From assembly GCA_958496175.1 (NCBI GenBank), contig OY292274.1, positions 27,939,482 to 28,003,481 of the forward strand: 64,000 nt of DNA, read 5' to 3'. Positions within the stretch are counted from its first letter, which is position 1. Each line of letters begins with the position of its first letter. Source of the stretch: Sisyra terminalis (lineage: Eukaryota > Arthropoda > Insecta > Neuroptera > Sisyridae). Positions 1-10,842 of this stretch are shown here, in pieces. The position numbers and the translations under genes were made by a program. Under the pieces are notes generated by a model. That model was given only the letters and a program-made list of their open reading frames with translations, was not told the origin of the DNA and searched no databases.

Positions 1-2847
1 ATTAGTCATGGAAATCTGGAATGTTAGGAGTTACATTGGGTATGAAGAAAACTATGGGATTTTGTTTAAAATTCTGGAAATCTAGTGCCACTTTCAGAAC
101 ACGCACTTTATACGTTTTCTAGAAGTATTTTTTTAGCTTCATAGTTTCGATCTGGATAATACTGCAGAGCTGAAATTTTCAGAATAAGACGGAAGTGACC
201 AGACTTACAAAATATTCTAAGTTTTATTTGTCCAATTTAAATATTTTCTATTTTATTAATTCCTACAATACGTACATTGATTTTGCCACTCACTCATAAT
301 TAAGTCACTGGTCTTTAATGATACCAGTCACGCGATAACTTTATGAATCAATCAACTCATAATTTTGAATAAAGGTGTACAGTTTGTAGAAATAGGGCTT
401 AGAGACTTGGATTTTTCTGAAATCGAATCGTTTCTTAACTATGAAAGCGTTAAACAATGAAAATATAATGAGATATAAGAACTTTCTAGGACCTTCCAGA
501 CTAGGGTTCAATGTGTAAATAAAGCAGTTGACCGTCTACAGTCAAAAATTACAGTAACTAGTAATAACACAATTAACAGTGAAAAATAAATCGATCTTGA
601 CAACCTTTACTGTAATTGTTGACTGATAAATAAATAGAAATACATATGTTGACATATGTTCTTATTATGTTTTATTTTATTTTTTTTGAAAACTAACAAA
701 TTTTTCAAAACATATAAATTTTTGTTCTTTCAATTTAAAAGCTTTAAGTTATTTGAAAAGAAAAAAAAGCTAATTTTAAAAATCACTAATAAACCGCTAA
801 TAAACGAAAAGGGTGAAATAAGTAAGAACTTTTTGATTGTAAATTTTATGTACAGATGCTAGACAACCTGCATAGCTTACATACATAAAATATATAATTA
901 GCAGCAACAAACTCATCACAGTTTTTTTACCATTTCAGATGCAAAAAAAAAAAAAAACAGAAAAATTTAATCTCAACATTGTTTTCATGATCAGCTTGAA
1001 AATAAAACATAACTTCAATACTTTTCTCAATAGTTACAAATCGATTTCTGTTAGACACGCTATGCTCTATTTGTGTCACTAGGTTTTTTCTAAGCTATAA
1101 AAATTCAAATACGTATCCTACACAATTTTTAAATCAAACTTCTTCATGCTCAACTTCCTGTTTCATCGACAAATAATTTACATGTTTGATTGACAAATAG
1201 AATATTGATTATCCAGATAATAGTTTTATCAATTGACTTTCTCAACACAATTTTGAACAACCGTAAATCTAGTTTTATATTCATCAAAAAAGGGAACATC
1301 GTTATTGTTCACTAAATAGTCCACGTGGGAAGAAATGCAGTTTCCACTTAAAAGCTTTTATAATCAATATTTGGATATAAGTTAAGTGAAGAACCACTGA
1401 TCCAGTCGTCTGCAATTTATTACTATTGTTATTTACCGTCGCTTTATAACTACTAAGGTCGAACTACTTAGCGACTCTAGAGTTAATTAAAATTCGTAAA
1501 TCTAGAAATAGCGAAAATTTGCTTGATACGTGATTCGAACCCAACACCTGCGCGTTTTGGAGCAATATTATTATTCTTATAAACTTGATTTACAAAATGT
1601 AGGCATACTTTTAATTGAACGAGATTAGCTTAGTAAAGTTAAAAAATTAAGGTTTTAACCTTTAATAATCTAAGGGGAATTTTTGTAAAAAGTATTTATT
1701 AAAATTTCGATATGTGCGTATCGTATGGGAAATTTGTTGAACTTCCTAAATAATATTCATAAATACAATATTTATGCAACTGACAGAGTCACCTTTGTAA
1801 GCAAATAGAAATACATTGATAAAAAGCATTAAATCGGAATATAATTTACGGCCGTTCATATTCTTTTTAAAAAGAAAAGTTTTAGAGTGCCATTTTATTT
1901 CAATTAGGCTACCAAAACTGGAAATATCGAGTTTTCAATATTTTCTGATATCAGCCATTTATTAATAAAAATTTTGTAAAAAAAACAATATTCTAAGCAA
2001 TTGATGTTAATTATCTCTTTTATCTAAAACACTAAACATCTAAAATTTTTATGGACGACTTTCATTGTTTGTTGTTCATTATTGACGGTTTTCATTCTAT
2101 GAATTTCGTTTGGAGCATTTTCTTTCTGTAAAAATAATTATACTTTGAATTTTTAAATTTATGTTTTACTTATTATTATTTGACTTGAATCAAAAAATTA
2201 CATAAATATTTTACGTATCTACCTATTAATAAGATTTGTAAAAGTCAAAAAATAAATAATCCAACACGTTAGTTTTTACGCAATTAACTTGCTCCATTAC
2301 TATTGGGAACCTTGCCTAGCGCATTTTTTTAATTTAAGTAGCAATCATAAAATGTCAGGAGTTAAATATTTTTGCAAACTATCGACTTTAAGACTTGATA
2401 AGAAGACGATAAGAAATTTTCAAATTACGACATCTTATACTCTTTTACTCTATTTAAAGTCAGTAGTAAAATGAGTTTGATATATGCGATATAGATTTGC
2501 TCTAAAGAAGCTTTGCAAACTTCCTTTCATAAGTACATAGTCCTCAAATAAATACATATCTTGTAATATAACTTTGAACGATGTAAAGTTTTTTTTTATG
2601 GATCGAAAATTTAAATTTTGTACATAAATATATAATATATTTCCTATAATATCATTTTTGTTATTATTTTGTAAATATTTTAAAAGAATTATAAAAAAAT
2701 ATCAGCTAAAGTTAGATAACAGAATTCGTCAGTTTACAGAACTTACAACACTTAACAAAATTGCTGTATTAAAAATTCAGTAGTTATAATAAGCACTGGA
2801 AAATTGTCGTAGATATACAAAATGTCAAATGTATTGCCACATTTTCA
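1..2847. other. RNF19 intron sequence, no gene seen
   Basis: AT-rich sequence with only short ORFs that do not look like coding DNA. It must be intron of the RNF19-type gene, because the next recognisable exon upstream of position 4365 is not found anywhere in 1-4364. The only structure I recognise is a SINE remnant at about 1421-1565. Confidence 0.5.
1421..1565 (-). repeat. tRNA-derived SINE, 5'-truncated copy
   Basis: Read on the minus strand, the segment has the box B-like GTTCGAAT context followed by the shared SINE body: a TTCGC-type element, a TCTAG stretch, a block like TTTATTAA, then the tail resembling CGGTAAATAACAAT. The same order occurs in the copies at 23.3, 28.4, 29.6 and 30.3 kb. 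The box A end is missing. Confidence 0.6.
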
Positions 2848-3084
2848 ATGCACATAGACACATATATACGTGTGATTTCTATGTTCTCTTCTTGTGCTCA
2901 AATTATTGTTACAGCGTTAATATTTTTACTTGTCGTTATTTTTATGATAGTTATTGTTTACAATTTACAAAATACATTAGAAGAAATAAGAGATGCATTA
3001 TTTTATGACACAAAATCAAATACTGAACCCTTACATGAAGTAATTAGTCGCCCAGAAATGGAATGGAAAGAAATTGAGAAATGA
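2848..3084 (+). CDS. small single-pass membrane peptide in RNF19 intron (78 aa), unrecognised
   Basis: A 78-residue ORF with one strongly hydrophobic segment at about residues 19-40 (IIVTALIFLLVVIFMIVIVY), followed by a charged, acidic tail containing LEEIRDAL. Codons look like coding sequence and an AATAAA polyadenylation signal follows 34 bases after the stop (3118-3123), so an independent small transcript is plausible. A second in-frame Met at residue 12 is a possible alternative start. A short upstream ATG ORF (2822, eleven codons) overlaps the start in another frame. It lies on the same strand as RNF19, inside its intron. I do not recognise the family. It is the size of a micropeptide regulator of a membrane protein, but that is speculation. 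Confidence 0.5.
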   Translation: MHIDTYIRVISMFSSCAQIIVTALIFLLVVIFMIVIVYNLQNTLEEIRDALFYDTKSNTEPLHEVISRPEMEWKEIEK

Positions 3085-3117
3085 AATTTTTAGAAACCAA
3101 TGTGTATTTTTGTGTTG

Positions 3118-3123
3118 AATAAA
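3118..3123 (+). terminator. polyadenylation signal of the 78-aa ORF
   Basis: AATAAA 34 bases downstream of the stop codon at 3084, which is good spacing for cleavage and polyadenylation of a short mRNA. Confidence 0.4.
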
Positions 3124-3470
3124 GTTTAAATAGTTTTATTCATCTTGTTTTTGTTCGATTATAATATAAATAGTGATTTTCCCGTTAATTAGTGTAATTA
3201 AATTAACAATATTTTATTTTTCTTGTTCTCATTTTTACATAATAACGCATTGACTTATTAAAATATTCATATTACCTACTGAATTGAATTATTTAATAAT
3301 AATTTATTAATGTGTTCTAAGAAAAACAGTAATTAAAAAATCCATATTAAAACATTTTTTTTATATTAATAAATAATTTGACAGATATTTTGACATTTAA
3401 ATTATATGTAGAATACAATAATTAATTTATTATTCATTGATTTAGTATTTAAAATTCCTAGTTTCATAAA

Positions 3471-3617
3471 ATGTGTATTATAATTGATGTAATAGCAAAT
3501 GCTTTAATCATTGTTTTCTTATCCATCATGGCTTTGATTGGTTTAATCATCGATTTTATTCGAAGTATATTTATTTGTTCGCATAATCACATGATACAAG
3601 GAACACATTCAGGATAA
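3471..3617 (+). CDS. second small membrane peptide ORF (48 aa), unrecognised
   Basis: Too short for a usual ORF cutoff. ATG at 3471 has an AAA context immediately before it, and the frame ends at TAA 3615-3617. The product is almost entirely one hydrophobic helix (residues about 3-35, including ALIIVFLSIMALIGLII) with an Asp and an Arg at its end and a Cys/His-containing tail (ICSHNHM). It lies 387 bases after the 78-aa ORF on the same strand. The two share the layout short N-terminus, one helix, polar tail, but no clear sequence identity. The coding assignment is tentative. Confidence 0.35.
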   Translation: MCIIIDVIANALIIVFLSIMALIGLIIDFIRSIFICSHNHMIQGTHSG

Positions 3618-3969
3618 TAAGAACCTAATTTATTGGAACGATTGATTTTCTGTACGATAGAAATGATGAATTGAATATTTTGAATTATTAATAATTGTAT
3701 AAGTGACTTATTTCAATTATGTTTTATTTATAATTAAATACATTCATTTATCATTTGACTCCTTTTTTGTAAGTTTCTCTCAGTAAACAGTAGTTACGAC
3801 AGTATTCAATAAGCCGTTTTAACTTTTTAATTACGTAGAAATTAAAAGTATATATTTATTACTTCTTCAATTTTTAAAGAATTAACTCTTCTTTTTTTTG
3901 GTTGAAAAATTATTGGAAATAATTAAAATATTTATGCATTGGAATGTTTCTGAGTTTTAAAAAGTTTAG

Positions 3970-4085
3970 TCATACTCACTGTATAACTAAAAGAGTCTTT
4001 AACGACCCTTTGGATCATTAGCTATAATTCGGGAAATAAAAGTTTCTAGGGATAGCGGAATTCGAACTCAGTTCAACTGTTGAAT
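3970..4085 (-). repeat. degenerate SINE remnant
   Basis: On the minus strand it shows a GTTCGAATTCCG box B-like motif, then a CTAGAAACTTTTATT block and a GTCGTTAAAGACTC block. These match the order of the SINE body seen better at 29.6 kb, but the copy is strongly diverged. Confidence 0.35.
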
Positions 4086-4364
4086 CGCATCGTGATCATG
4101 ATGAATCTCGACATTCTAAAACTTACTTTGAGAACAAATATTTCGGGAATTCCTCTACACTAGAATAATACGTTTACAAACACCTAATTAAATCCAAAGT
4201 TACTCAAACCCCGACATAGCCTTAAATAGCTCTAAAAGCATGTAATTATTAGTCATGAATATTAGATTTATTTTTTTTTTCTGAAAAGTATATAAATAAA
4301 GTAAAATTATTTAAATAACTGCGACAAACTTGTAATATTTTACTTAAAGATAATTACTTTTTAG

Positions 4365-7272
4365 GTGCTGGTCTCACCTGTGTTAGCCGGTCTGGCAGTA
4401 GGAATTGGAGTACCGATTTTATTATTTTATGTTTATGGAGTTGTTCCTGTTTCGTTATGTCGTTCTGGAGGGTGTGGAGTCTCTACAAGTGGTGCTGGAG
4501 TTAAATTTGAGTTTGATGATGAAAATGACTTGATGAGTCAATTCAGTACACAAGGATTCAGAAATCCAGGTAAAATATTTTAATTACTTTATTTATTAGG
4601 TATATTTGAAGTTCGATATTTTTGATAATGAAACATTTTTCATAATACTGTAAATATTCTTTCTTTGTTTTGTTTTTATTTTACTAAGATCTTAACTTTA
4701 TTGACTACTTAGGCTTTTAAAAAATCGATTTACACATTTATCTCATTTGTACAACGACCTTGATTTACTCTTAGAAATTATGCCTATTTATTTACACACT
4801 TAGTACATTATAAACTCATTACGGTACATTATAGCTAATATAATACTTATATTCACGAATTCACAGTTACTATTCATGAATTATTAATTAGGACATTCAT
4901 TTTAGTAACTTCGTGCCATCTGTATCGAACTTTTAACTTATTCGAATTGAACTCTTGTTGTATTTAAACTGAATTTTCTGTCGTGCCTAATTCACTTGTA
5001 ATTATACCGTAATTTCTTAGAAAAATTAAAACAATAGGGTTTAAAAAACTTTTGAACCTTTAGTTCATCCTATTTGTTTCCAGGAATATTTACTTAATCT
5101 TATACCTCTTGGGCCTATACGTTTCAAAAATCTGTCCTACTATCACCGTTGCTCGTACCCATTATCAACTATTACTCTGTTTTTTTTTCAATCCTTTGTG
5201 TCACATAGTTAATCTCTCCATTTCAATCCAATTGTTAACCCAATCAATAGACTCTCCGCAGAGATCGCTCGTTTCTATATACTTACAATTTACAATAAAG
5301 TAATAAGTAAACTTTACATTACATAATATTTATAAATTAGTTCTTTGAAATATGGAAATACGAACAACTTCCTTTTTAAATAATTAAAACCAAACTTTGT
5401 TTTTTTCGGAGATAGTCAAACATACTTGAAGTATATACAAAATCTACAGAATAGATTCGATAGAGAAAATATTTGATCTTGATACTCAAAAATAAACAAT
5501 TACAGAGTATAAATAGGTTTTATGCAATATCTGGCAACGTCAAATTTTCTACTCTGTTTTTAATTCAATTCGCTGTGTTGTTATTAATTAAATTTTGTCA
5601 TTGTTTATCTTCTCCTGCTTAATTTTCATTATTCGCGAATTGAGCTAAATATATAGTAGAAAATGAGACATCGCTAGAAAGTGACTTATATAGAAGCTAC
5701 TTGCACCATAAAATCTAGACCAAAAATATTAAAAAAAAAAATGTTTCTTTCTGGATTTTTTGTTCATTCAATTTAGGGTCTAGAACAGGGGTGGACAAAC
5801 TTAATATTAGTGTTATCGACAGAAATTTTTCTTATTTATTCACTATCGACTTCGAAAAATGGATTGAATTAAAAACAAATACAAATTTAAAGAGAGACTG
5901 AGTAGAAGGGAGTATTAGAAGCACTATTTTGAAATCAGTAAAACTTGTAGCATAGATGCGTGTTTAATTTTAAATTAAAGTTTCATTGTCTGCTAAATTT
6001 TTAGTACACATTTTCAATTAAAAGATTTGAAATTCACCTAAAAATTATGTAAAATACCTGCGATCGATTGTAGAACTGTTCGCGATTGATTGACGACCTG
6101 TTTGCGATCGACCGTTTGCCCACCCTTGGTCTAGAACGATAAATTTTTTGAATATTAGTAGTTAGTTTATTACTCATGAACATTTTAACTCGTCTTTATA
6201 TTCCCAAAAATCTCGTATTGAATAACTATTTTTTTTGTTTAGATAATACATCAATGGATGCAGTAAGTAATCGTGGTGGCAATCCTAGTATTGGGGAAGT
6301 TTCTATTTCGATAGGAAGCGGAATTCAACTTGCTAGGTTAGGAGGTGTAGAGGACCATGATTCAAATACAGGTAGTAATGTTGCCTTAGCTGGAAGTATT
6401 ATTTCAAATTGTGGGCCAGGTAGTCAACGGTATGAAAAACATAAAAAATTATATTAATCCGGAAATATTAAGTTAAATGTACCTTTTCAGGCTTGAGGTT
6501 CAAGCAGATATTGCATCTACACAAAGGTTTAGTATGAGCAGTGAAACAGCCTCAGCAGCTACCAGCTTATCAGAAAAATCAGTTAACGCAAGTATTGATG
6601 ATGGTACTGCTTCCACTCGAGCATTGGCTGGGTTTGTGTTAAATAATTATAAAGTGAGTTTATATTTCATGTAATTTTATTTTATTTCAATTTGATGTTT
6701 TGTATTTATTTCAGCCAAGTGGAGTAGATTCTGCAAGTTCTTGTACTGGAGGAGGAAACGAAGATTGTGTATCCGAACGGGTTCGATTTGATGATAATGT
6801 TAGTTTTATTGCTCCGCATAATTTTGCAGACAGAGTTAGTATTGGAAGTGGACGTAGTTGGCTTAGTCGAGGTTCTGAAAAAGCCATTCGCTGTGATGAA
6901 GACATGTCTCACGAGGCACAGAAAAAAATGATTGGAAATTTAGAAAGCTATGTTCAATCGTGCCAAAAAAAATCTGCTCTCACAAATACTGATAAATTTG
7001 AAAGCCTGAGTGAGACCAAAGAAAATAATTCTGTAGTTATAGAAATGAAGGAGGATGAAACTCCTAGCACAAAACCACGATCCGCAGCAGCAGCACTACG
7101 GTTACTGTTCTTTTCATCGTCAGCTTCACAATTTCAACACGAAAAATCTAATTTAAATTCAGCGAAAGTAAATAATGAAAATAATGCAACCGCTTCAACG
7201 TCTTTGCCTGCCATACCAGAACCAATTGATATATCCTCGAATGATATTACAATTGATATGTCTTCGTCATAA
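4365..7272 (+). CDS. RNF19: RNF19-type RBR E3 ubiquitin-protein ligase, C-terminal part
   Basis: Four exons are supported by GT/AG sites and continuous phase: 4365-4569, 6243-6429, 6491-6653 and 6715-7272 (stop). They encode 370 residues. The first exon gives the second transmembrane region ([20 protein letters not shown]), then [19 protein letters not shown] and FEFDDEND, the hallmark region that follows the RBR domain in RNF19A/RNF19B (dorfin family). The next exons give NPSIGE, RLEVQAD and STRALAG, also conserved in RNF19. The last exon is low-complexity, Ser/Asn-rich and acidic. RNF19 proteins ubiquitinate substrates through a RING-IBR-RING relay and are anchored in membranes. The catalytic exons are outside the window, so position 4365 is an exon boundary and not a start codon. 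Confidence 0.9.
5520..5690. mobile_element. MITE, family with TGGCAACG...TTTTCTAC ends, copy A
   Basis: The left side has CTGGCAACGTCAAATTTTCT and ACTCTGTTTTTAATTCAATT; the right side has the inverted counterpart with GCGAATTGAGC and AGTAGAAAATG. Two better-preserved relatives occur at 36.7 and 37.1 kb. It lies in an RNF19 intron. Confidence 0.5.
5778..6136. mobile_element. non-autonomous hAT transposon (MITE) with 8-bp TSD
   Basis: The element spans 5786-6128 (343 bp). Its ends are CAGGGGTGGACAAAC on the left and the inverted CAAGGGTGGGCAAAC on the right, the classic hAT CAGGGGTGG terminus. It is flanked by perfect 8-bp direct repeats GTCTAGAA at 5778-5785 and 6129-6136, the hAT target-site size. 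It has no transposase ORF. It is inserted in the intron between the first two RNF19 exons of this window. Confidence 0.9.
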
Positions 7273-10200
7273 ATATCATGTTTTTATCCTAAGAATATTT
7301 CATATGATTTAAAGCATCTCGCTTTACATACTATATATCTTTTTAAACGTAAACGTACTTTCATTTTCGACTAAATTATAAACCGTACTATAAACTCATA
7401 ATGTGCGACATCGTTTCTTTCTTTCAATTAATGTTTTTACAATTGTTTTTTGAGATGTCTTATAACAACAACTAAAGAAACAAAGACATTATTTTTACTT
7501 TAGAACGAGTTGTTTTAGTATAACATAACAGTAATTTTGCATTAAGACTGATGTTTCTTTTTTTTAATATTTTATTTCTATTTTAGTTTATAAGTAAAAT
7601 ATATATGTTTACAACGCACAAGAAAAAAAGCGTTAAAAATTTCAATTTAATCTCCCCGACATCGAGATAATGTTTATTTTAAACATAATTACATACATTG
7701 AAACAAATTATATTCATGCGTCGAACAAATAGTACTTTTTTATGCTACAATATTTGGTTGGAAATGAATTTAGAAGCTATAATATAAAAATAATGTCTGT
7801 TATAAAATAAATTTTATTAAATTTTAGGAAATAAGTTTTTTCCTATTTTTTTCTTGTATTTGTTTTATTCTGAAAATTTTCCTTATAAAAAAGACTGCAA
7901 ACGAATCGTTTTTATTTTGTTTCTAATGTGAAAATCCCAATTTTGGGTTTACTTTCATTTATTAGTGAAATTTTACCTTTTTAACTTATTAGTGAACTTA
8001 AAATATAATTGATTTTTTTTCTTTATTTCGTATACTATCGATAAAAAAACCACTTGAAGTGCAAACTACACCGCCGATCAACAGAAACTAAATGAGATCA
8101 TTTTAACACTGCGTTATTTGAAAAAAAATGTTTTGTCGCTGTTTATCATTTATCCTCATTTTCTTCGATTTATTTTAGCAATACAACTATCTTTTTGAAT
8201 CCGCGAATCTGAATTTTGTGAGGCAATATATTTAATTCCTAGAATATATTATATCGTTCAATATTAATTTATATTTTACAATCATAGTTTTAGCACAATG
8301 ATATCAATACTAATTGTTTAATACGGATCGCTACCATTAACAACAGCACCGCGGGTTTTTCTTCGAAATCTCAATAAGTATAGATAATGTCAGGAAAACA
8401 GTTCCGATTCTAAATATATGTTACATAAAAGTCCAGTTAGCGTTCTGTAATCGTCAAAACGGTGGTTACGTAAGTTTTAAATACTTTAGAAACGAAGCTA
8501 AACGAATTCGTGTCGTACGTTTTTTTCTTTTTCATAAGATTTTGTTTCCCATTTTTTCATCAATTAAATTCATTACTTTTTCCATAAACATTTATATAAC
8601 GTAAATTATATGAAACAGTTTACCAAACAATATTGTCAGAAATTCACTTTCATAAAATAAAAATACAATACTACTTGATACTAGTCTATTATAGAATTGT
8701 AATATTATTTCTAATCTCTGTGTCCCAAGAAAAATAGTAATAGTAATTGGAGTATATATTAACAATTTATTTTAAATGCCAGTATCTTGTTACTTTTTCA
8801 TTTATGAGAGATTTCTGGCATTTAAAAAATTATCGATGCAATGTTAAAAATAGAAATGGTAGTATGTGTAAAAAAAAACTATTAATTTCAAACTTAAAAC
8901 CTGTATCCTAAAAAAATAAACTCAATCAAACATCAATTTAAGAGCTTCTCGTATGCCAAGTATATACTATATATATTATATTTTTATGTTCTGTATAAAT
9001 ATTCAATAAATGTATTTAAATGTCTATAATAAAATCTATGAACCTTTAATTTTTTTCTTTGATGATATAAAAATTATCTACTAATTTCAAGTTACAATTT
9101 ACAAATTTCGTGCGCATTTTCATTGTTCATTTTGCTTTTCAGGAACTAAAATTCACTGTTCATATAATTAACTCTTTTTGGAGAATCGATTTTATGATCA
9201 ACTAAAGAACAAAAAAAGTAATAATAATAATCGATATATTTATCTAGAAGCAAACATTATACAGAGCCAATACTAATAAATATGGTGTAATGTTTTATGC
9301 TGTGAAGCAACAGAAATCTCTTTGATTGCTATCGATAACCGAAATTATCAAGGGATATTAAATTTACTCGTTAAACTAACGATTTAATACTCAAAGAATT
9401 TTAGTAGATACGTATAAAATACTTAATCAAAACATTCAGCATGGATTAAGCATATTCATACGAAATCTGATGTAAACACTAGTTTACACATAATGCGTCA
9501 ATCCTACTACCGATTTCTAATTAAATATAGTGTTCAATATACTGACATTTTATATTTTTATTCATCGTTTCCAAAGATCTAATTGAGTTGATTAATATTG
9601 CTTACAAATATCGAGTTTGACTTAATATATTCACCGTTTAAGAAATTATATTGATGCAATAATAAACGGATCCAAATATTGATGAATAAATACATTTATA
9701 ATATTGAAAATATAAGATAAGTGTAAGTTATTATTTAAGGCAATAATCATTTAAAAAAATAATGGTTCTGTTTTTGAGACATAATACACATGTGTTTCAG
9801 CTGATTTAGATGTGTCAGTAATTATACGGAAGCTTTCTAGCTTTCATCACAAATCTTACCCAAACTTAAAAAATTAAAAAGAAACGATACTAAAATCTTA
9901 ATAAATTTAAAAACCTAGTCTGACCTGGGCTATAAAATAGGTATCATTAAAAGATATTAGCCAGAAAAAGTTACTATTTCTTTATCAAATTACGTACCTA
10001 TGTTCCTCGGGGAACAATGTTTAAAACCTTAGTTTACATAGAGTTTTTGTTTGAAAGGCAGAAACTGTTTAGATTTTTTTTTACTAAAATAATTTTGTTA
10101 AAATTCTAAAAATACCAATATCATTAACAAATTTTGCATGATTTCTTAAAATGACTTCATTTTCTGTTCTAGTACCATAAGTTATTAAGATAATGCGTTT

Positions 10201-10842
10201 GAGTTATATGCGCACGTACTATACCTACGATACTTACTATTACGCTGTTGTATACTATAGATCCTATAGATATTATACTAACCATGCTACCAATACTAAC
10301 AAAAATAAAATTTTGTCGATATTGATAAAAATGGTCTGCGATACAAAAATTTAGAGTAAAAATTATAATATACAGTAATATAATATAGTAATTATTATAC
10401 ACAGTAAAAATTAAATCTCTAACGGTTCTCAACACGAGAAGAAAAGTTGATTCAAAAGTTGAATTTTCTTTAATCGCTAATTTTTCTTTATTTTCGTCTG
10501 TCTTTTACATGTTAACATCTAACTTTTTTATATAATTAATTAAACTAAAGAAAAAAATAAGTAATACATCATCAAATTAAAATAATGAGATAAATCTTAC
10601 ATTAGTCTACTTATTCGGGATTTGTAGGACGTATTATGCGTAATATGTGTATTTGTGCGTATTAAGATTTTCATTTTATCATTAGATTGATTCGATTTGA
10701 TAACTTTGTAGCCATATTGTTAATGAAAATAAAAATGGATAGAAGAGTTTCGTATGCTAAAAAAGATATTTTGAATATTCTTTTGATTTTCCGTTATTCT
10801 GACCGTGAGCTTTTACGCTAATTTCCTACATCGATTGTTAAA
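7273..10842. other. RNF19 3' region and intergenic spacer
   Basis: AT-rich sequence after the RNF19 stop. AATAAA-type polyadenylation signals occur near 7805 and again near 9005, so the 3' UTR may be long. I see no gene, RNA or clear transposon in the rest, up to the FBXO9-like start at 10843. Confidence 0.4.
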
